This document shows positions 19,240-28,694 of a stretch of DNA of 64,000 bases, in pieces (the stretch's first letter is position 1; every line of letters begins with the position of its first letter). The stretch is from the NCBI RefSeq assembly GCF_006711645.1, contig NZ_CP041247.1, forward strand, positions 124,001 to 188,000, read 5' to 3'. Origin of the DNA: Klebsiella electrica (GTDB lineage: Bacteria > Pseudomonadota > Gammaproteobacteria > Enterobacterales > Enterobacteriaceae). The translations under genes were made by a program, and so were the position numbers. Below the pieces are notes generated by a model. The model was not told where the DNA came from, ran no database searches, and saw nothing but the letters and a program-made list of their open reading frames with translations.

Positions 19240-20891
19240 GGGATCATCCAGGTTAAGACATAGGCCTGTAGCGTGGTGATAACGCCAACCATGCAGGTAA
19301 AGATCAGGCTGTGTTTTACGGTAAAGCGGAACAGGTCCGACTCTTTCCCCACCAGCCCTACCGCCGCACAGGCGATGGCGATGGACTGCGGCGAAATCAT
19401 TTTACCGGTGACGCCGCCTGTGGTGTTGGCCGCGACCAGCAGAATATCGGATACGCCGATCTGCTGTGCCGCGGTCGCCTGCAGCGCGGCGAACAGCGCG
19501 TTAGACGAGGTGTCCGAACCGGTCAGGAATACCCCCAGCCAGCCGAGGAACGGCGAGAAGAAGGTAAACGCGTGGCCGGTATGCGCCAGCGCAAGGGCCA
19601 GCGTCGACGACAGCCCGGAATAGTTAGAGATAAAGGCGAACGCCAGTACCATGCCGATAGAGTAAATCGGCAGAGCCAGTTCTTTTAACGTGCTGCCAAA
19701 GGTGACCAGCGCGTCTTTCGGTTTCATGCGCAGCCAGACGATGGAAAGTAAAGCCGCAAACAGGATGGCGGTGCCGGTAGCCGACAGCCAGTCGAACTTA
19801 TACACCGCAGCGTAAGGCGTGGCGGCGCTGACAACCGGCGGCATGCGGGCCACCATCTTATCGAGGAACGGGACAGAGATATTGATGACGAAGTCATACA
19901 TCGCGCCGCCGGGGGCAAACAGGGCCTTAAACGGCGGAATGCTCCACAGGGTCACGGTGGCGGTCAGGAACAGGAAGGGCGACCAGGCGCGAGCGATCTG
20001 CCCGGCGCTGTAATGGGTACGCGCCAGCGTTTGATCGACCTGCGCGGCGCCCATATCGCCAAAGCGGAAGATACGCACCGGCTGCCAGCGTTTGAGGAAC
20101 AGGGTCAGGCAAACCAGCGACACCAGGGAAGAGATGATGTCCGGCAGTTCCGGGCCGAGGAAGTTGGAGCTGAGGTACTGTGCGATGGCGAACGAGCCAC
20201 CGGCCACCATGACCGCCGGCCAGGTCTCTTTGACACCGCGCCAGCCGTCCATAATCGCCATAATCCAGAACAGGACGATAATGGTCAGGAACGGCAGTTG
20301 ACGACCGACCATCTGGCCGATGGCAAAGCTGTCGATACCGGTCACCTGGCCGGCGACCAGAATGGGAATGCCCATCGCACCGAAGGCAACCGGCGCGGTG
20401 TTGACGATCAGACACAGGCCCGCCGCATACAGCGGGTTAAAACCCAGGCCGACCAGCAGCGCGGCGGTAATCGCCACCGGCGCGCCAAAGCCGGCCGCAC
20501 CTTCGAGGAAAGCCCCGAAGGAGAAGCCGACAATCAGCATCTGCAGGCGCTGGTCAGGGGTAATCGAGAGAATCGACGAGCGGATAATGTCGAACTGCCC
20601 GGTCTTGACCGAAATTTTATAGACGAATACCGCGGCGATAATAATCCACGCGATGGGCCACAGGCCGTAAAAGAAGCCGTAGACCACAGAAGTCAGCGCG
20701 CGGTCCACCGGCATTTTATAGAACAGCAGCGCGACCGATAGCGCAATGGCCACGGTCCATGTCGCTGCCAGGTACCCTTTGAGCTTGAGCTTTATCAGGG
20801 CAAAAAAGAAAAACAGAATCGGTAACGATGCGATAAGACTTGAGAGCCAGATATTACCGGCCGGATCGTAATTTTGTTGCCAGAGGTTCAT
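19236..20891 (-). CDS. lldP: L-lactate permease
   Basis: The 551-residue inner-membrane protein has about 12-14 hydrophobic helices and the LctP motifs [20 protein letters not shown] and [15 protein letters not shown]. It imports L-lactate (and often D-lactate and glycolate) with protons. The ATG at 20891, giving [15 protein letters not shown], produces the usual length; a start four codons earlier is less likely. First gene of the lld operon. Confidence 0.97.
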   Translation of the reverse strand: MNLWQQNYDPAGNIWLSSLIASLPILFFFFALIKLKLKGYLAATWTVAIALSVALLFYKMPVDRALTSVVYGFFYGLWPIAWIIIAAVFVYKISVKTGQFDIIRSSILSITPDQRLQMLIVGFSFGAFLEGAAGFGAPVAITAALLVGLGFNPLYAAGLCLIVNTAPVAFGAMGIPILVAGQVTGIDSFAIGQMVGRQLPFLTIIVLFWIMAIMDGWRGVKETWPAVMVAGGSFAIAQYLSSNFLGPELPDIISSLVSLVCLTLFLKRWQPVRIFRFGDMGAAQVDQTLARTHYSAGQIARAWSPFLFLTATVTLWSIPPFKALFAPGGAMYDFVINISVPFLDKMVARMPPVVSAATPYAAVYKFDWLSATGTAILFAALLSIVWLRMKPKDALVTFGSTLKELALPIYSIGMVLAFAFISNYSGLSSTLALALAHTGHAFTFFSPFLGWLGVFLTGSDTSSNALFAALQATAAQQIGVSDILLVAANTTGGVTGKMISPQSIAIACAAVGLVGKESDLFRFTVKHSLIFTCMVGVITTLQAYVLTWMIP

Positions 20892-21317
20892 GCAGGTCTC
20901 CATCGGGCCACAAAGATGCGGTGCTGAGTCTGCGCTCCTTGCAGATCACATCTTTTGTAAAACTGGCCCAGCCAAAATTGAGTTGTAGGGTTAACGACAA
21001 TGAATGGTTAATCAAATGTTATTATCAGGCAATACGTCTGTGACCAAAAATGATGGATATGTGAACCGTTGAGTGGTTTAGGAAATAATTGGTTGGGCCA
21101 ATAAGAGAGGGGAGTTCATGGACGTGAGTGATATGTGAATCAGCGCCTGCCCGGCTACCAACCGCCAGCGGACACGATTCCGTCGCCCTGACCAGCGTAG
21201 CGCCGCCGGGGATTTTCCCGGATGGCGGCGCGAGCGCCTGATCCGGGCTACCCGACCGCACGAACCCGTAGCCCCGGTCAGCGTAGCGCCACCGGGGAGG
21301 TTCTCGGGACTAAAGGA
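20892..21317. promoter_or_regulatory. lldP promoter region with two LldR-type operators, then REP-rich spacer
   Basis: Two short inverted repeats stand out: TGGC-CCA-GCCA at 20964-20974 and ATTGG-TTGGG-CCAAT at 21088-21102. Their centres are about 126 bases apart, matching the known E. coli LldR arrangement of O2 just after the start site and O1 about 100 bases upstream. The remaining bases up to yibL (21103-21317) hold only REP-type repeats. Confidence 0.6.
21188..21298. repeat. REP elements between lldP and yibL
   Basis: A REP of the same type as the one after cysE lies at 21216-21251 (CCCGGATGGCGGCGCGAG to ATCCGGGCTAC). A second type, GTAGCCCCGGTCAGCGTAGC ending CCACCGGGG, lies at 21268-21297, with a partial copy of it at 21188-21211. 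Confidence 0.8.
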
Positions 21318-21680
21318 TTAGAACTCGGTTTTAGAGAAGCCGGTCATTTCTTTGAGGTTCATTTCGCGACCGAGGGCGGTCATCGGATGCACAATCACCA
21401 GTCCGCGAACGCTTTTCTTCAGCTTGCCCATATCGGCCTGCTCTTTTTTGGTGATTGCGCGGCGATGTGGCAGGCTCATCAGCTTCTGGGCTTCTTTGCT
21501 TAGTTTCTGGCCCTGAACTTCGCGCAGGCGAATAATTTCGGCTTCGAGGGTGGTTTTTTCTTTTTCCAGCTCGGCGTATTTGTCCGCAGCTTCCACCAGC
21601 GACAGGTCTGCCTGCTGATGGCGGATGGCGTCGAGGCGGTCGCTCAAACGCTTGATTTCATTCTTTTCGACTTCTTTCAT
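21318..21680 (-). CDS. yibL: Conserved coiled-coil protein YibL
   Basis: The 120-residue protein is highly charged and helical: [20 protein letters not shown] and [20 protein letters not shown] form a coiled coil over about the first 55 residues. The C-terminal half has [20 protein letters not shown]. It matches E. coli YibL in length and position. The molecular function is not established, though E. coli YibL has been reported to associate with ribosomes. Confidence 0.93.
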   Translation of the reverse strand: MKEVEKNEIKRLSDRLDAIRHQQADLSLVEAADKYAELEKEKTTLEAEIIRLREVQGQKLSKEAQKLMSLPHRRAITKKEQADMGKLKKSVRGLVIVHPMTALGREMNLKEMTGFSKTEF

Positions 21681-21955
21681 GATGACTTAATCTATTAATA
21701 AAGGGATTTCGACAACATATAGTATGTGCTGTGACTTCTGTTGTGGGTAGTCATTTATCAAAAGCCCGACGTTTTTTCCGCGGAAGTCTCAGGCGTAATG
21801 ATTTATAATTATATGAATGTAAATAATATTATTACTAATAGCCGCCTGTTTTTCATCTCTGTGAAGTCTGTCATCAATACCGCACGTTTTCCTCAACCCT
21901 GGCCTCATTTTTCGCTAATCCTTTACAGGATAATCCCTGAAAACAGGAGGGCGAG
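21681..21955. promoter_or_regulatory. Divergent AT-rich spacer yibL / yibT
   Basis: These 275 AT-rich bases separate the divergent yibL and yibT genes. A TATAAT hexamer occurs near 21800 but without a convincing -35 partner. A strong AGGAGG-type site precedes the yibT ATG. No other gene is visible. Confidence 0.4.
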
Positions 21956-22162
21956 ATGGCAAAAATCGGTGACGGCGTACCGCGTATTATCGACAAGACA
22001 GTTGATTTTATGGCTTCAAGCCAGGCTTTTATGGAGTATTTGAAAAAATCCCCGCGTTTGCAGCACGTGCCGCGGGAAATCCCGCAGAACAAAGAGGCGC
22101 TGTTCCTGAGTCGTCTGGAGTATTACAGGCAGCTTTACCGGCCGACTTGTGACCAGGTGTAA
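21956..22162 (+). CDS. yibT: Small conserved protein YibT
   Basis: The 68-residue basic protein has [20 protein letters not shown] and ends with [13 protein letters not shown], features I recognise from enteric YibT (about 69 residues). A strong ribosome-binding site (AACAGGAGGGCGAG) precedes the ATG. It has no known function. It converges with mtlR, leaving only 6 bases between the two stop codons, so the transcripts may overlap. Confidence 0.85.
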   Translation: MAKIGDGVPRIIDKTVDFMASSQAFMEYLKKSPRLQHVPREIPQNKEALFLSRLEYYRQLYRPTCDQV

Positions 22163-22168
22163 CCCGGG

Positions 22169-22768
22169 TCAGAGCGTTGATTTCTGAAAGGCTTTTTTCA
22201 AGCTGATTCGGGAAATCAGCTCGGTCAGAGACAGCATCATTGTTGAACGTACAACCTGCTGGTAGCGCAGCTTCTGCATTGCCAGCAGTTCTTCGTCGCT
22301 CTCATCAAACAGTGGCGTCGGCGGCAGGGCGGTCACGCAATGCAGTTCGCCGAAAGGCCCAAGAATTTCATCATCGGTAAAACCGTACTCATTTCCGTCG
22401 TGATTCAACTCTTCGCGCAGAGCCATCAGCAGCTCGGCGTCTTCGTATTCGGCGCGGCTAATCACCCCAAGGCCGTAAATCAGCTTCAGGCGTACAGAAA
22501 GGTCTCCCAGCGGCCCATCGCCATCCAGCAAGGGCTCCACTGCGTATTTCACCGCATAGTCGTCTTTACGGAACACCTGAAGCACCAGAATATTGACCGC
22601 TTCCGTGAGTAGCTCGACGGTGGTGATCAGGAAGCTTCGTACGGTTTTGCCAGCATTCAGACGCTCAAGCACGCGGTTTTCAAATGCCTGTGTTTCTTCC
22701 ATTATGGCCTGCATATCTGACAGGAGTAGTAATGGGCGCGGTTCGTACCGCGCCAGGTCTTGCCTCAT
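22169..22768 (-). CDS. mtlR: Mannitol operon repressor MtlR
   Basis: The 199-residue protein contains [20 protein letters not shown] and [20 protein letters not shown], which identify MtlR. It reduces mannitol operon expression; structural work on homologues shows no classic DNA-binding domain, so it probably acts through protein partners. The start overlaps the mtlD stop by 4 bases (ATGA), giving tight coupling. It is last in mtlA-mtlD-mtlR. Confidence 0.95.
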   Translation of the reverse strand: MRQDLARYEPRPLLLLSDMQAIMEETQAFENRVLERLNAGKTVRSFLITTVELLTEAVNILVLQVFRKDDYAVKYAVEPLLDGDGPLGDLSVRLKLIYGLGVISRAEYEDAELLMALREELNHDGNEYGFTDDEILGPFGELHCVTALPPTPLFDESDEELLAMQKLRYQQVVRSTMMLSLTELISRISLKKAFQKSTL

Positions 22769-23913
22769 TTGGTGGCGTTGTAGTCGTTAACGGCCTCGGT
22801 CACCACGGCGCTTGCTGCATCCAGACCGGAAATCTGTGCCAGCGCAGCCTGGGGACCCTTCTCGTTAATCAAGTCTGCCAGCTCCTGCGCCTGCGGGTCT
22901 TCTTCGCTGCGGAAATGCATTGCCGCCGCGATCCCTTTGACCAGGTTAACATGCGGCAGAGCATATTCCAGCGTACCAAGCAGCGGCTTAATCAGACGAT
23001 CGCCCGCGCTCAGTTTACGCAGCGGCTGACGGCCCACGCGCTCAACGTCATCTTTCAGGTACGGATTCTCGAAACGGCCGAGGATTTTCTGGATGTAGGC
23101 GGCGTGCTTCTGCGCATCAAAGCCGTAGCGTTTGATCAGTACCGCGCCGCTCTCTTCCATGGCCCCTTTCACCACGGCGCGAATGTTCTCATCGAGAATC
23201 GCCTCGCGGATTGTCTGGTGCCCGGCCAGTTTTCCGAGGTAGGCGGTTATAGCATGTCCGGTGTTTAAGGTGAATAGCTTACGTTCGACAAATGCCATCA
23301 GGTTGTCGGTTAATTCCATGCCAGGGATCGCCGGCAAGGTCCCTTTAAACTGGGTTTTATCGACGATCCACTCGCTAAAGGTTTCCACGGTCACTTCCAG
23401 CGGGTCATGCGTCGCAGAGGCTGACGGGGGAACAATACGGTCAACCGCGGAATCGACAAAGCCGACGTTGGCTTCTACCCAGGCTTTATCTTCTTCCGCC
23501 AGGGCGTTAAATACGTGGCCTTTAAGCTGTGTGGTCCCGCGCACCATATTTTCGCAGGCAATGATGTTTAGCGGGGCGGTTATCCCCTGCGCTTTACGCT
23601 GCGCCAGTCCTTGCGCAATAGCCGGCGCAATGCGCTCCAGCACCACCGGGCCGACGGCGGTGGTGATCAGGTCAACGCGGGCAATCAGGTCAATGACTTC
23701 ATCGCCGATGCTGCTGACGGCATTGACGCCGGAGACGGTATCGACCTGCTCGTTTTCACCGACGACATGAACCTGATAGCTATGACGGGCATTCAGGGCA
23801 TCAAGTACCACCTGATTCACATCGGCGAATGTTAAAGCGATCCCCGCGTCAGCCAGCAATTTGCCGATGAAGCCACGTCCGATATTACCTGCGCCAAAAT
23901 GTAATGCATTCAT
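22765..23913 (-). CDS. mtlD: Mannitol-1-phosphate 5-dehydrogenase
   Basis: The 382-residue polyol-specific long-chain dehydrogenase begins [20 protein letters not shown] with the NAD loop. The catalytic lysine region is [20 protein letters not shown], followed by [12 protein letters not shown]. It oxidises mannitol 1-phosphate to fructose 6-phosphate with NAD. ATG at 23913 gives the exact E. coli length; five upstream residues are not conserved. Confidence 0.97.
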   Translation of the reverse strand: MNALHFGAGNIGRGFIGKLLADAGIALTFADVNQVVLDALNARHSYQVHVVGENEQVDTVSGVNAVSSIGDEVIDLIARVDLITTAVGPVVLERIAPAIAQGLAQRKAQGITAPLNIIACENMVRGTTQLKGHVFNALAEEDKAWVEANVGFVDSAVDRIVPPSASATHDPLEVTVETFSEWIVDKTQFKGTLPAIPGMELTDNLMAFVERKLFTLNTGHAITAYLGKLAGHQTIREAILDENIRAVVKGAMEESGAVLIKRYGFDAQKHAAYIQKILGRFENPYLKDDVERVGRQPLRKLSAGDRLIKPLLGTLEYALPHVNLVKGIAAAMHFRSEEDPQAQELADLINEKGPQAALAQISGLDAASAVVTEAVNDYNATK

Positions 23914-23941
23914 AGTATTAGCCTTCATTAATGTTTTTACC

Positions 23942-24042
23942 TGAGAGGGTTCGGGTGAGGCGGGTCCCTCAACCGAACCCTCTCCCCACGCATGAGGAGA
24001 GGGTGGGCGTTCCCGGATTGCGGCGTGAACGCCTTATCCGGA
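23942..24042. repeat. Alternative hairpins and a REP between mtlA and mtlD
   Basis: AGAGGGTTCGG (23944-23954) can pair with CCGAACCCTCT (23973-23983), while ACCCTCTCC (23977-23985) can instead pair with GGAGAGGGT (23996-24004), so two stems compete for the same bases. A REP-like unit follows at 24012-24042 (CCCGGATTGCGGCG to CTTATCCGGA). Being between mtlA and mtlD, it may set their relative expression. Confidence 0.7.
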
Positions 24043-24049
24043 CTCCAGG

Positions 24050-25960
24050 TTACACTTTCAGCAGAGACAACACTTCCTCAACGCTGGTGGTGTGGGTCAG
24101 GCGCTCAATCACCGACTCATCATCCAGCGCGTTAGTCAGGCTGGTAATCACTTGAATGTGCTCGTTATTGCGTGCCGCGATACCGATAACCAGACGGGCG
24201 ACGTCATCTTCGTCTTCGCCAAAGCGAACCCCTTCCGGATACTGGCAGAACACCACGCCGGTCTTCAGGACACGGTCTTTTGCTTCGATGGTGCCGTGCG
24301 GTACCGCGATGGACTCGCCCAGGTAAGTGGAGGTCAGTTTTTCACGGTCCAGCATCGCCTGCACATATTCCGGTTCAACATAACCGCCTTTCACCAGCTG
24401 CTCGCCCGCAAAGCGGATCGCCTCTTCTTTCGTCGCCGCTTTGCGACCGAGGAAGATGTTCTCTTCGCCAAGCTTGAACAGATTGGTTTCCGGTGCATCA
24501 AAGCTGTCTTTCAGGCTACCGTGAACTTTCTTTTCGTTATCAGTATGGCGCTGCGCCGCAACCAGACGCTCGGTCAGGTTGGTGTACAGGCCGCTGTCGA
24601 GGAAGTTGGTCAGCGAAATGTGCTGGGCCTGCGGCACCTGGCGCATCGCCCGCTCGGTCAGATCGCGGTGGGTAATCACCAGGTCGACATCCGGCGGCAG
24701 GTTGTTAATGGCGCAGTTGGTGACGGAGATATTGCTCAGCCCCGCATCCTGCACTTTTTTACGCAGTACCCCGGCGCCCATGGCGCTGGAACCCATGCCG
24801 GCATCGCAGGCGACGATGATTTTGCGCACATGGCTCAGATCGTTAGCCACGGTACCTGCAGACAGCGGTGTGGCCGCGCCTTTGGATTCGGCTTTCATAT
24901 CCTGCATGCGACGGGTCGCAGCATCGATATCATCTTCTTCTTTCACTTTGCTGGTTTTCAGCAGAATGGCGGAGATCACAAAGGAGACGACCATGGCCGC
25001 AATAATTGCCGCGATGTTAGCGAAGTACGCCCCTTTCGGCGTCATCGCCAGCACCGCCAGGATAGAACCTGGGGAGGCAGGAGAAACCAGACCGCCGTTG
25101 AGGATAGTCAGGGTGAACACACCGGTCATACCGCCGAGAATCACGGCAAGGATCAGACGCGGGTTCATCAGCACATACGGGAAGTAGATTTCGTGAATAC
25201 CGCCCAGGAAGTGGATGATTGCGGCACCGCCTGCGGACTGCTTCGCGTTACCGCGACCAAAGAACATGTATGCCATCAGCACGCCCATCCCCGGACCCGG
25301 GTTGGCTTCAATCAGGAAGAAGATGGATTTACCCAGCTCATGAGACTGCTGGATACCCAGCGGCGAGAAGATACCGTGGTTGATGGCGTTGTTAAGGAAC
25401 AGGATTTTCGCTGGCTCAACGAAGATTGATGCCAGCGGCAGCATGTCATGGACAACCATGAAGTTAACGCCTGCCGCCAGAATTTTAGACAGAACCTCAA
25501 CCGCCGGGCCAATGCCGAGGAATGCCAGAATCGCGAGGATCATCCCGATAATACCGGCAGAGAAGTTGTTCACCAGCATCTCGAAACCGGACTTAATCTT
25601 ACCGTCTACCCAGCTATCGAAATGTTTAATCGCCCAGCCGCCCAGCGGACCTGCGATCATCGCGCCGAGGAACATCGGCATGTCCGCGCCGACGATGACG
25701 CCCATTGTGGTAATAGCGCCGACGACGCCACCACGCTCACCGCCAATTAACTTACCACCGGTATAGCCGATAAGCAGCGGCAACAGGTAGGTGATCATCG
25801 GGCCGACTAATTTCGCCAGCGTCTCGTTTGGTAACCACCCTGTCGGGATGAATAATGCGGTAATGATACCCCACGCGATAAACGCGCCGATGTTTGGCAT
25901 CACCATATTGCTGAGGAAACGACCAAAGCTTTGCACCTTGATCTTGATATCGGATGACAT
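24050..25960 (-). CDS. mtlA: Mannitol-specific PTS enzyme IICBA
   Basis: The 636-residue protein has all three PTS domains. IIC (about residues 1-340) is membrane-embedded with LNNAINHGIFSPLG and FLGGIHEIYFPYVL. IIB (about 375-470) has its phosphocysteine in VACDAGMGSSAMGAG. IIA (about 490-636) has its phosphohistidine in SIAVPHGTIEAKD. It imports mannitol as mannitol 1-phosphate at the expense of phosphoenolpyruvate. First gene of mtlADR, preceded by four CRP sites. Confidence 0.98.
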   Translation of the reverse strand: MSSDIKIKVQSFGRFLSNMVMPNIGAFIAWGIITALFIPTGWLPNETLAKLVGPMITYLLPLLIGYTGGKLIGGERGGVVGAITTMGVIVGADMPMFLGAMIAGPLGGWAIKHFDSWVDGKIKSGFEMLVNNFSAGIIGMILAILAFLGIGPAVEVLSKILAAGVNFMVVHDMLPLASIFVEPAKILFLNNAINHGIFSPLGIQQSHELGKSIFFLIEANPGPGMGVLMAYMFFGRGNAKQSAGGAAIIHFLGGIHEIYFPYVLMNPRLILAVILGGMTGVFTLTILNGGLVSPASPGSILAVLAMTPKGAYFANIAAIIAAMVVSFVISAILLKTSKVKEEDDIDAATRRMQDMKAESKGAATPLSAGTVANDLSHVRKIIVACDAGMGSSAMGAGVLRKKVQDAGLSNISVTNCAINNLPPDVDLVITHRDLTERAMRQVPQAQHISLTNFLDSGLYTNLTERLVAAQRHTDNEKKVHGSLKDSFDAPETNLFKLGEENIFLGRKAATKEEAIRFAGEQLVKGGYVEPEYVQAMLDREKLTSTYLGESIAVPHGTIEAKDRVLKTGVVFCQYPEGVRFGEDEDDVARLVIGIAARNNEHIQVITSLTNALDDESVIERLTHTTSVEEVLSLLKV

Positions 25961-26104
25961 AAAACACCCCTTCTTCTGTTTTGCTTATCGCGTAGGCTAA
26001 AAGCCTGAGGCTTGTTGTGAATATGGCGGCAGAGGTCGCCGGACCCTGATTGATAAAGCGAATCTGGCACTGAATCATTAAACTGTCCAGTTGGTGGGTT
26101 TTTG

Positions 26105-26281
26105 TGTGACCTTGATCACATGAATATAGGTATCTGATAGCTATTTATAGTGATTCTCATCACAAAATTGGTGTGCAAAAAAAACGCAACGGGTCAAAAT
26201 TAACCCGATTAGGTTAATTAATGTGAATTACATCACATAATATTGTTTCTGGTTTGTCTCTATATTGTGATGTTGTTCACA
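26105..26281 (-). promoter_or_regulatory. Four CRP-binding sites upstream of mtlA
   Basis: Four near-consensus cAMP-CRP sites are seen: TGTGA-CCTTGA-TCACA at 26105-26120, AGTGA-TTCTCA-TCACA at 26149-26164, TGTGA-ATTACA-TCACA at 26222-26237, and TGTGA-TGTTGT-TCACA at 26266-26281. The E. coli mtl promoter is known for an unusual set of five. The rest of 25961-26339 is AT-rich promoter DNA without a gene. Confidence 0.88.
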
Positions 26282-26339
26282 AAAAATAACTGGTTGAATT
26301 TTGCGGATGTGATCGCCGACAAACTCTGCGCGCCCGATT

Positions 26340-26522
26340 GATCCCGTGCGCTATCAGGCCCGGGTCGACAGACTGCAGGCCGATCTGGTGACCGCGCTGC
26401 ACAGCATCAATACCCTGAAGGCACAGCTTTCTGAAGCGCAGGCGAACACGGTGCGTGTTTCCGCCGAGCGCGACCGGCTCTACAAAGACTACCCGCGCTA
26501 TCGGAAAGTCAGCCAGGCGATT
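26340..26522 (+). pseudogene. yibH: Relic of yibH (HlyD-type membrane fusion protein)
   Basis: Translation gives DPVRYQARVDRLQADLVTAL, INTLKAQLSEAQANTVRVSA and ERDRLYKDYPRYRKVSQA. This matches, from memory, an internal stretch of E. coli YibH just after its first membrane segment, at the start of the hairpin coiled coil. The membrane anchor, start codon and all sequence after SQA are missing, and the frame ends shortly at 26558. In E. coli yibH lies between mtlA and yibF, the same place. I read this as a deletion remnant, not a working 70-residue gene. Confidence 0.8.
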
Positions 26523-26595
26523 GACGTGAAGTCTGACCTGCCTTTTGCCTGCGCCTGACCCATACTTATCTTTTTGTGGGCGAAAGGAGCAGGCA

Positions 26596-27204
26596 ATGAA
26601 ACTGATCGGCAGCTACACCAGTCCCTTTGTGCGTAAAATCTCCGTCATTCTGCTGGAGAAAAACCTCCCCTTCGAATTCGTCAATGAATTTCCCTACCAG
26701 GAGGTGAACGGCGTCGGGAAATACAATCCCTTGGGTAAGGTGCCGGTGCTGGTCACGGACAGCGGCGAATGCTGGTATGACTCCCCCATTATCGCGCAAT
26801 ACCTTGAACAGCTCGACGCTGCGCCGGGAATGGTGCCATCGGACCCGAACGCGGCGTTGAAAATGCGCCAGCTGGAGGCGCTGGCCGACGGCGTAATGGA
26901 GGCGGCGCAGGCGCTGGTACGCGAAAAGACCCGTCCGGCGGCGCAGCAGTCAGAAAGCGAGCTGCTGCGCCAGCGGGAGAAAGTAGCCCGCGGCCTTGAT
27001 GAACTGGAAGCCCGTGTAGCCGATGGCAGCCTGCGGATCGATGAGGTTAATCTGGCGACGATTTCAGCGGCGTGCGCGATTGCCTATCTCAACTTTCGGC
27101 GGGTTGCGCCCGGCTGGTGTGCGACCCGGCCTCAGCTGATTAAGCTGGTCGACGCGCTGTTTCAGCGCGCCAGTTTCGCCCGTACCGAACCGCCAAGGAC
27201 TTGA
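26596..27204 (+). CDS. yibF: Glutathione S-transferase family protein YibF
   Basis: The 202-residue protein has an N-terminal thioredoxin-like domain ([20 protein letters not shown], cis-proline in GKVPVLVTD, glutathione contact in [10 protein letters not shown]) and a C-terminal all-helical GST domain. The physiological substrate is not known. ATG at 26596 follows an AAAGGAG site and gives the E. coli length. It stands alone between the yibH relic and selA. Confidence 0.94.
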   Translation: MKLIGSYTSPFVRKISVILLEKNLPFEFVNEFPYQEVNGVGKYNPLGKVPVLVTDSGECWYDSPIIAQYLEQLDAAPGMVPSDPNAALKMRQLEALADGVMEAAQALVREKTRPAAQQSESELLRQREKVARGLDELEARVADGSLRIDEVNLATISAACAIAYLNFRRVAPGWCATRPQLIKLVDALFQRASFARTEPPRT

Positions 27205-27262
27205 CCCAGGCAGGTAACAGTTTCTTTCCGGAGACGTTACAATCAGCGCTGATTTGTTGACT

Positions 27263-27283
27263 CCCTCTCCCGCCGGGAGGGGG
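27263..27283. repeat. CCCTCTCCC palindrome before selA
   Basis: CCCTCTCCCG and CGGGAGGGGG form a nearly perfect hairpin. The same sequence family recurs at 23977-24004 and 38878-38897, all in intergenic DNA. It may end yibF transcripts, though no T-run follows. Confidence 0.6.
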
Positions 27284-27309
27284 TAAATAACTTACCGCCA
27301 GGTCCATTC

Positions 27310-28694
27310 ATGACTACCGATATTCGTGCGCTTTACACCCGGCTTCCGGCCACCGACCGTTTGCTTCGCGACCCTGCTTTTTCTGCTGTGCTGGCCCGCT
27401 ATGGTCATGCTCAGGTGGTGGCGCTGCTGCGCCAGATGCTGGAGCGCGGGAATATATTCGTCAGGAACAGGCGCTGCCGGGCTGGTGCGATGACTGGCCG
27501 CAGGAGACCGGGCGGCGGCTGGCGCAAACCGGGCAAAGCGCGCTGCGTCCGGTGTTCAACCTCACCGGCACGGTGCTGCATACCAACCTGGGGCGGGCTA
27601 TCCAGGCGGAAGCGGCGGTTGAAGCGGTCGCACAGGCGATGCGCGCTCCGGTCACTCTGGAGTACAGCCTGGATGATGCCGGGCGCGGGCATCGCGATCG
27701 GGCGCTGGCGGATCTGCTGTGCCGCATCACCGGCGCGGAAGATGCGTGTATCGTCAACAATAACGCCGCGGCGGTGCTGCTGATGCTGGCGGCCACCGCC
27801 GGCGGTAAAGAGGTGGTGCTCTCGCGCGGCGAGCTGGTGGAGATCGGTGGCGCATTCCGCATTCCCGATGTGATGCGTCAGGCGGGCTGCATCCTGCATG
27901 AGGTCGGCACCACCAACCGCACCCATGCCAAAGATTATCGCCAGGCCGTGAATGACAATACCGGGCTGTTGATGAAGGTCCATACCAGCAATTACAGCAT
28001 CGAGGGCTTCACGACAGCCGTCGATGAAGCCGGGCTGGCGGCGATTGGCCGCGAAACGGGTATTCCGGTGATCGCCGATTTGGGCAGCGGTTCGCTGGTT
28101 GATTTGAGCCAGTATGGCCTGCCGAAAGAGCCGATGCCGCAGGAGATGATTGCGGCGGGCGTCAGTCTGGTGAGCTTTTCCGGCGATAAGCTGCTGGGCG
28201 GCCCGCAGGCGGGGATTATCGTTGGCGAAAAGGCGATGATTGCTCGTTTGCAGCAGCATCCGCTGAAGCGCGCGCTGCGGGCGGATAAAATGACCCTTGC
28301 CGCGCTGGAAGCCACTCTGCGGCTCTATCTGCATCCGGAAACGCTGGCCGATCGGCTGCCCACGCTGCGCCTGCTGACCCGCACGGCGGAGGCGATTCAG
28401 GCGCAGGCATGGCGCCTGCAGCCGTTGCTGGCCGCCCACTACACGCAGTTTGAGGTGCGGGTGGAGCCGTGTCAGTCGCAAATTGGCAGCGGTTCGCTAC
28501 CGGTGGATCGCCTGCCTGGGGCGGCGCTGACCTTTACGCCGCGCGATGGTCGCGGCAGTCAGCTGGAGGCGCTGGCGACCCGTTGGCGTGGGCTGACGAT
28601 CCCGGTTATCGGACGGATTTACGATGGCTGTCTGTGGCTGGACTTGCGCTGTCTTGAAGATGAACCCCGGTTTATGGAGATGTTATTACAATGA
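27310..28694 (+). pseudogene. selA: L-seryl-tRNA(Sec) selenium transferase, interrupted by a frameshift
   Basis: SelA normally is about 463 residues and converts Ser-tRNA(Sec) to Sec-tRNA(Sec) with PLP and selenophosphate. Here residues 1-45 ([20 protein letters not shown] to LLRQMLE) read in one frame from 27310. The rest ([40 protein letters not shown] with the PLP lysine) reads in the -1 frame from about 27450 to 28694. Alignment with the remembered E. coli text suggests loss of 4 bases near 27442-27450, at a GGAG repeat. selB overlaps the end by 4 bases. It could be a true mutation or an assembly error. Confidence 0.85.

Noticed and set aside
24092..25429. 445-codon plus-strand open frame inside mtlA
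   Set aside because: Antisense shadow of mtlA with low-complexity His/Gln/Arg composition; no family resemblance.
26346..26558. A 70-residue coiled-coil gene between mtlA and yibF
   Set aside because: It reads as an internal fragment of YibH, without native start or end, and has no ribosome-binding site before its GTG.
27552..28694. selA as a normal gene starting at an internal GTG (27552)
   Set aside because: This would remove about 80 conserved N-terminal residues; the missing part is present upstream in another frame, so a frameshift explains it better.
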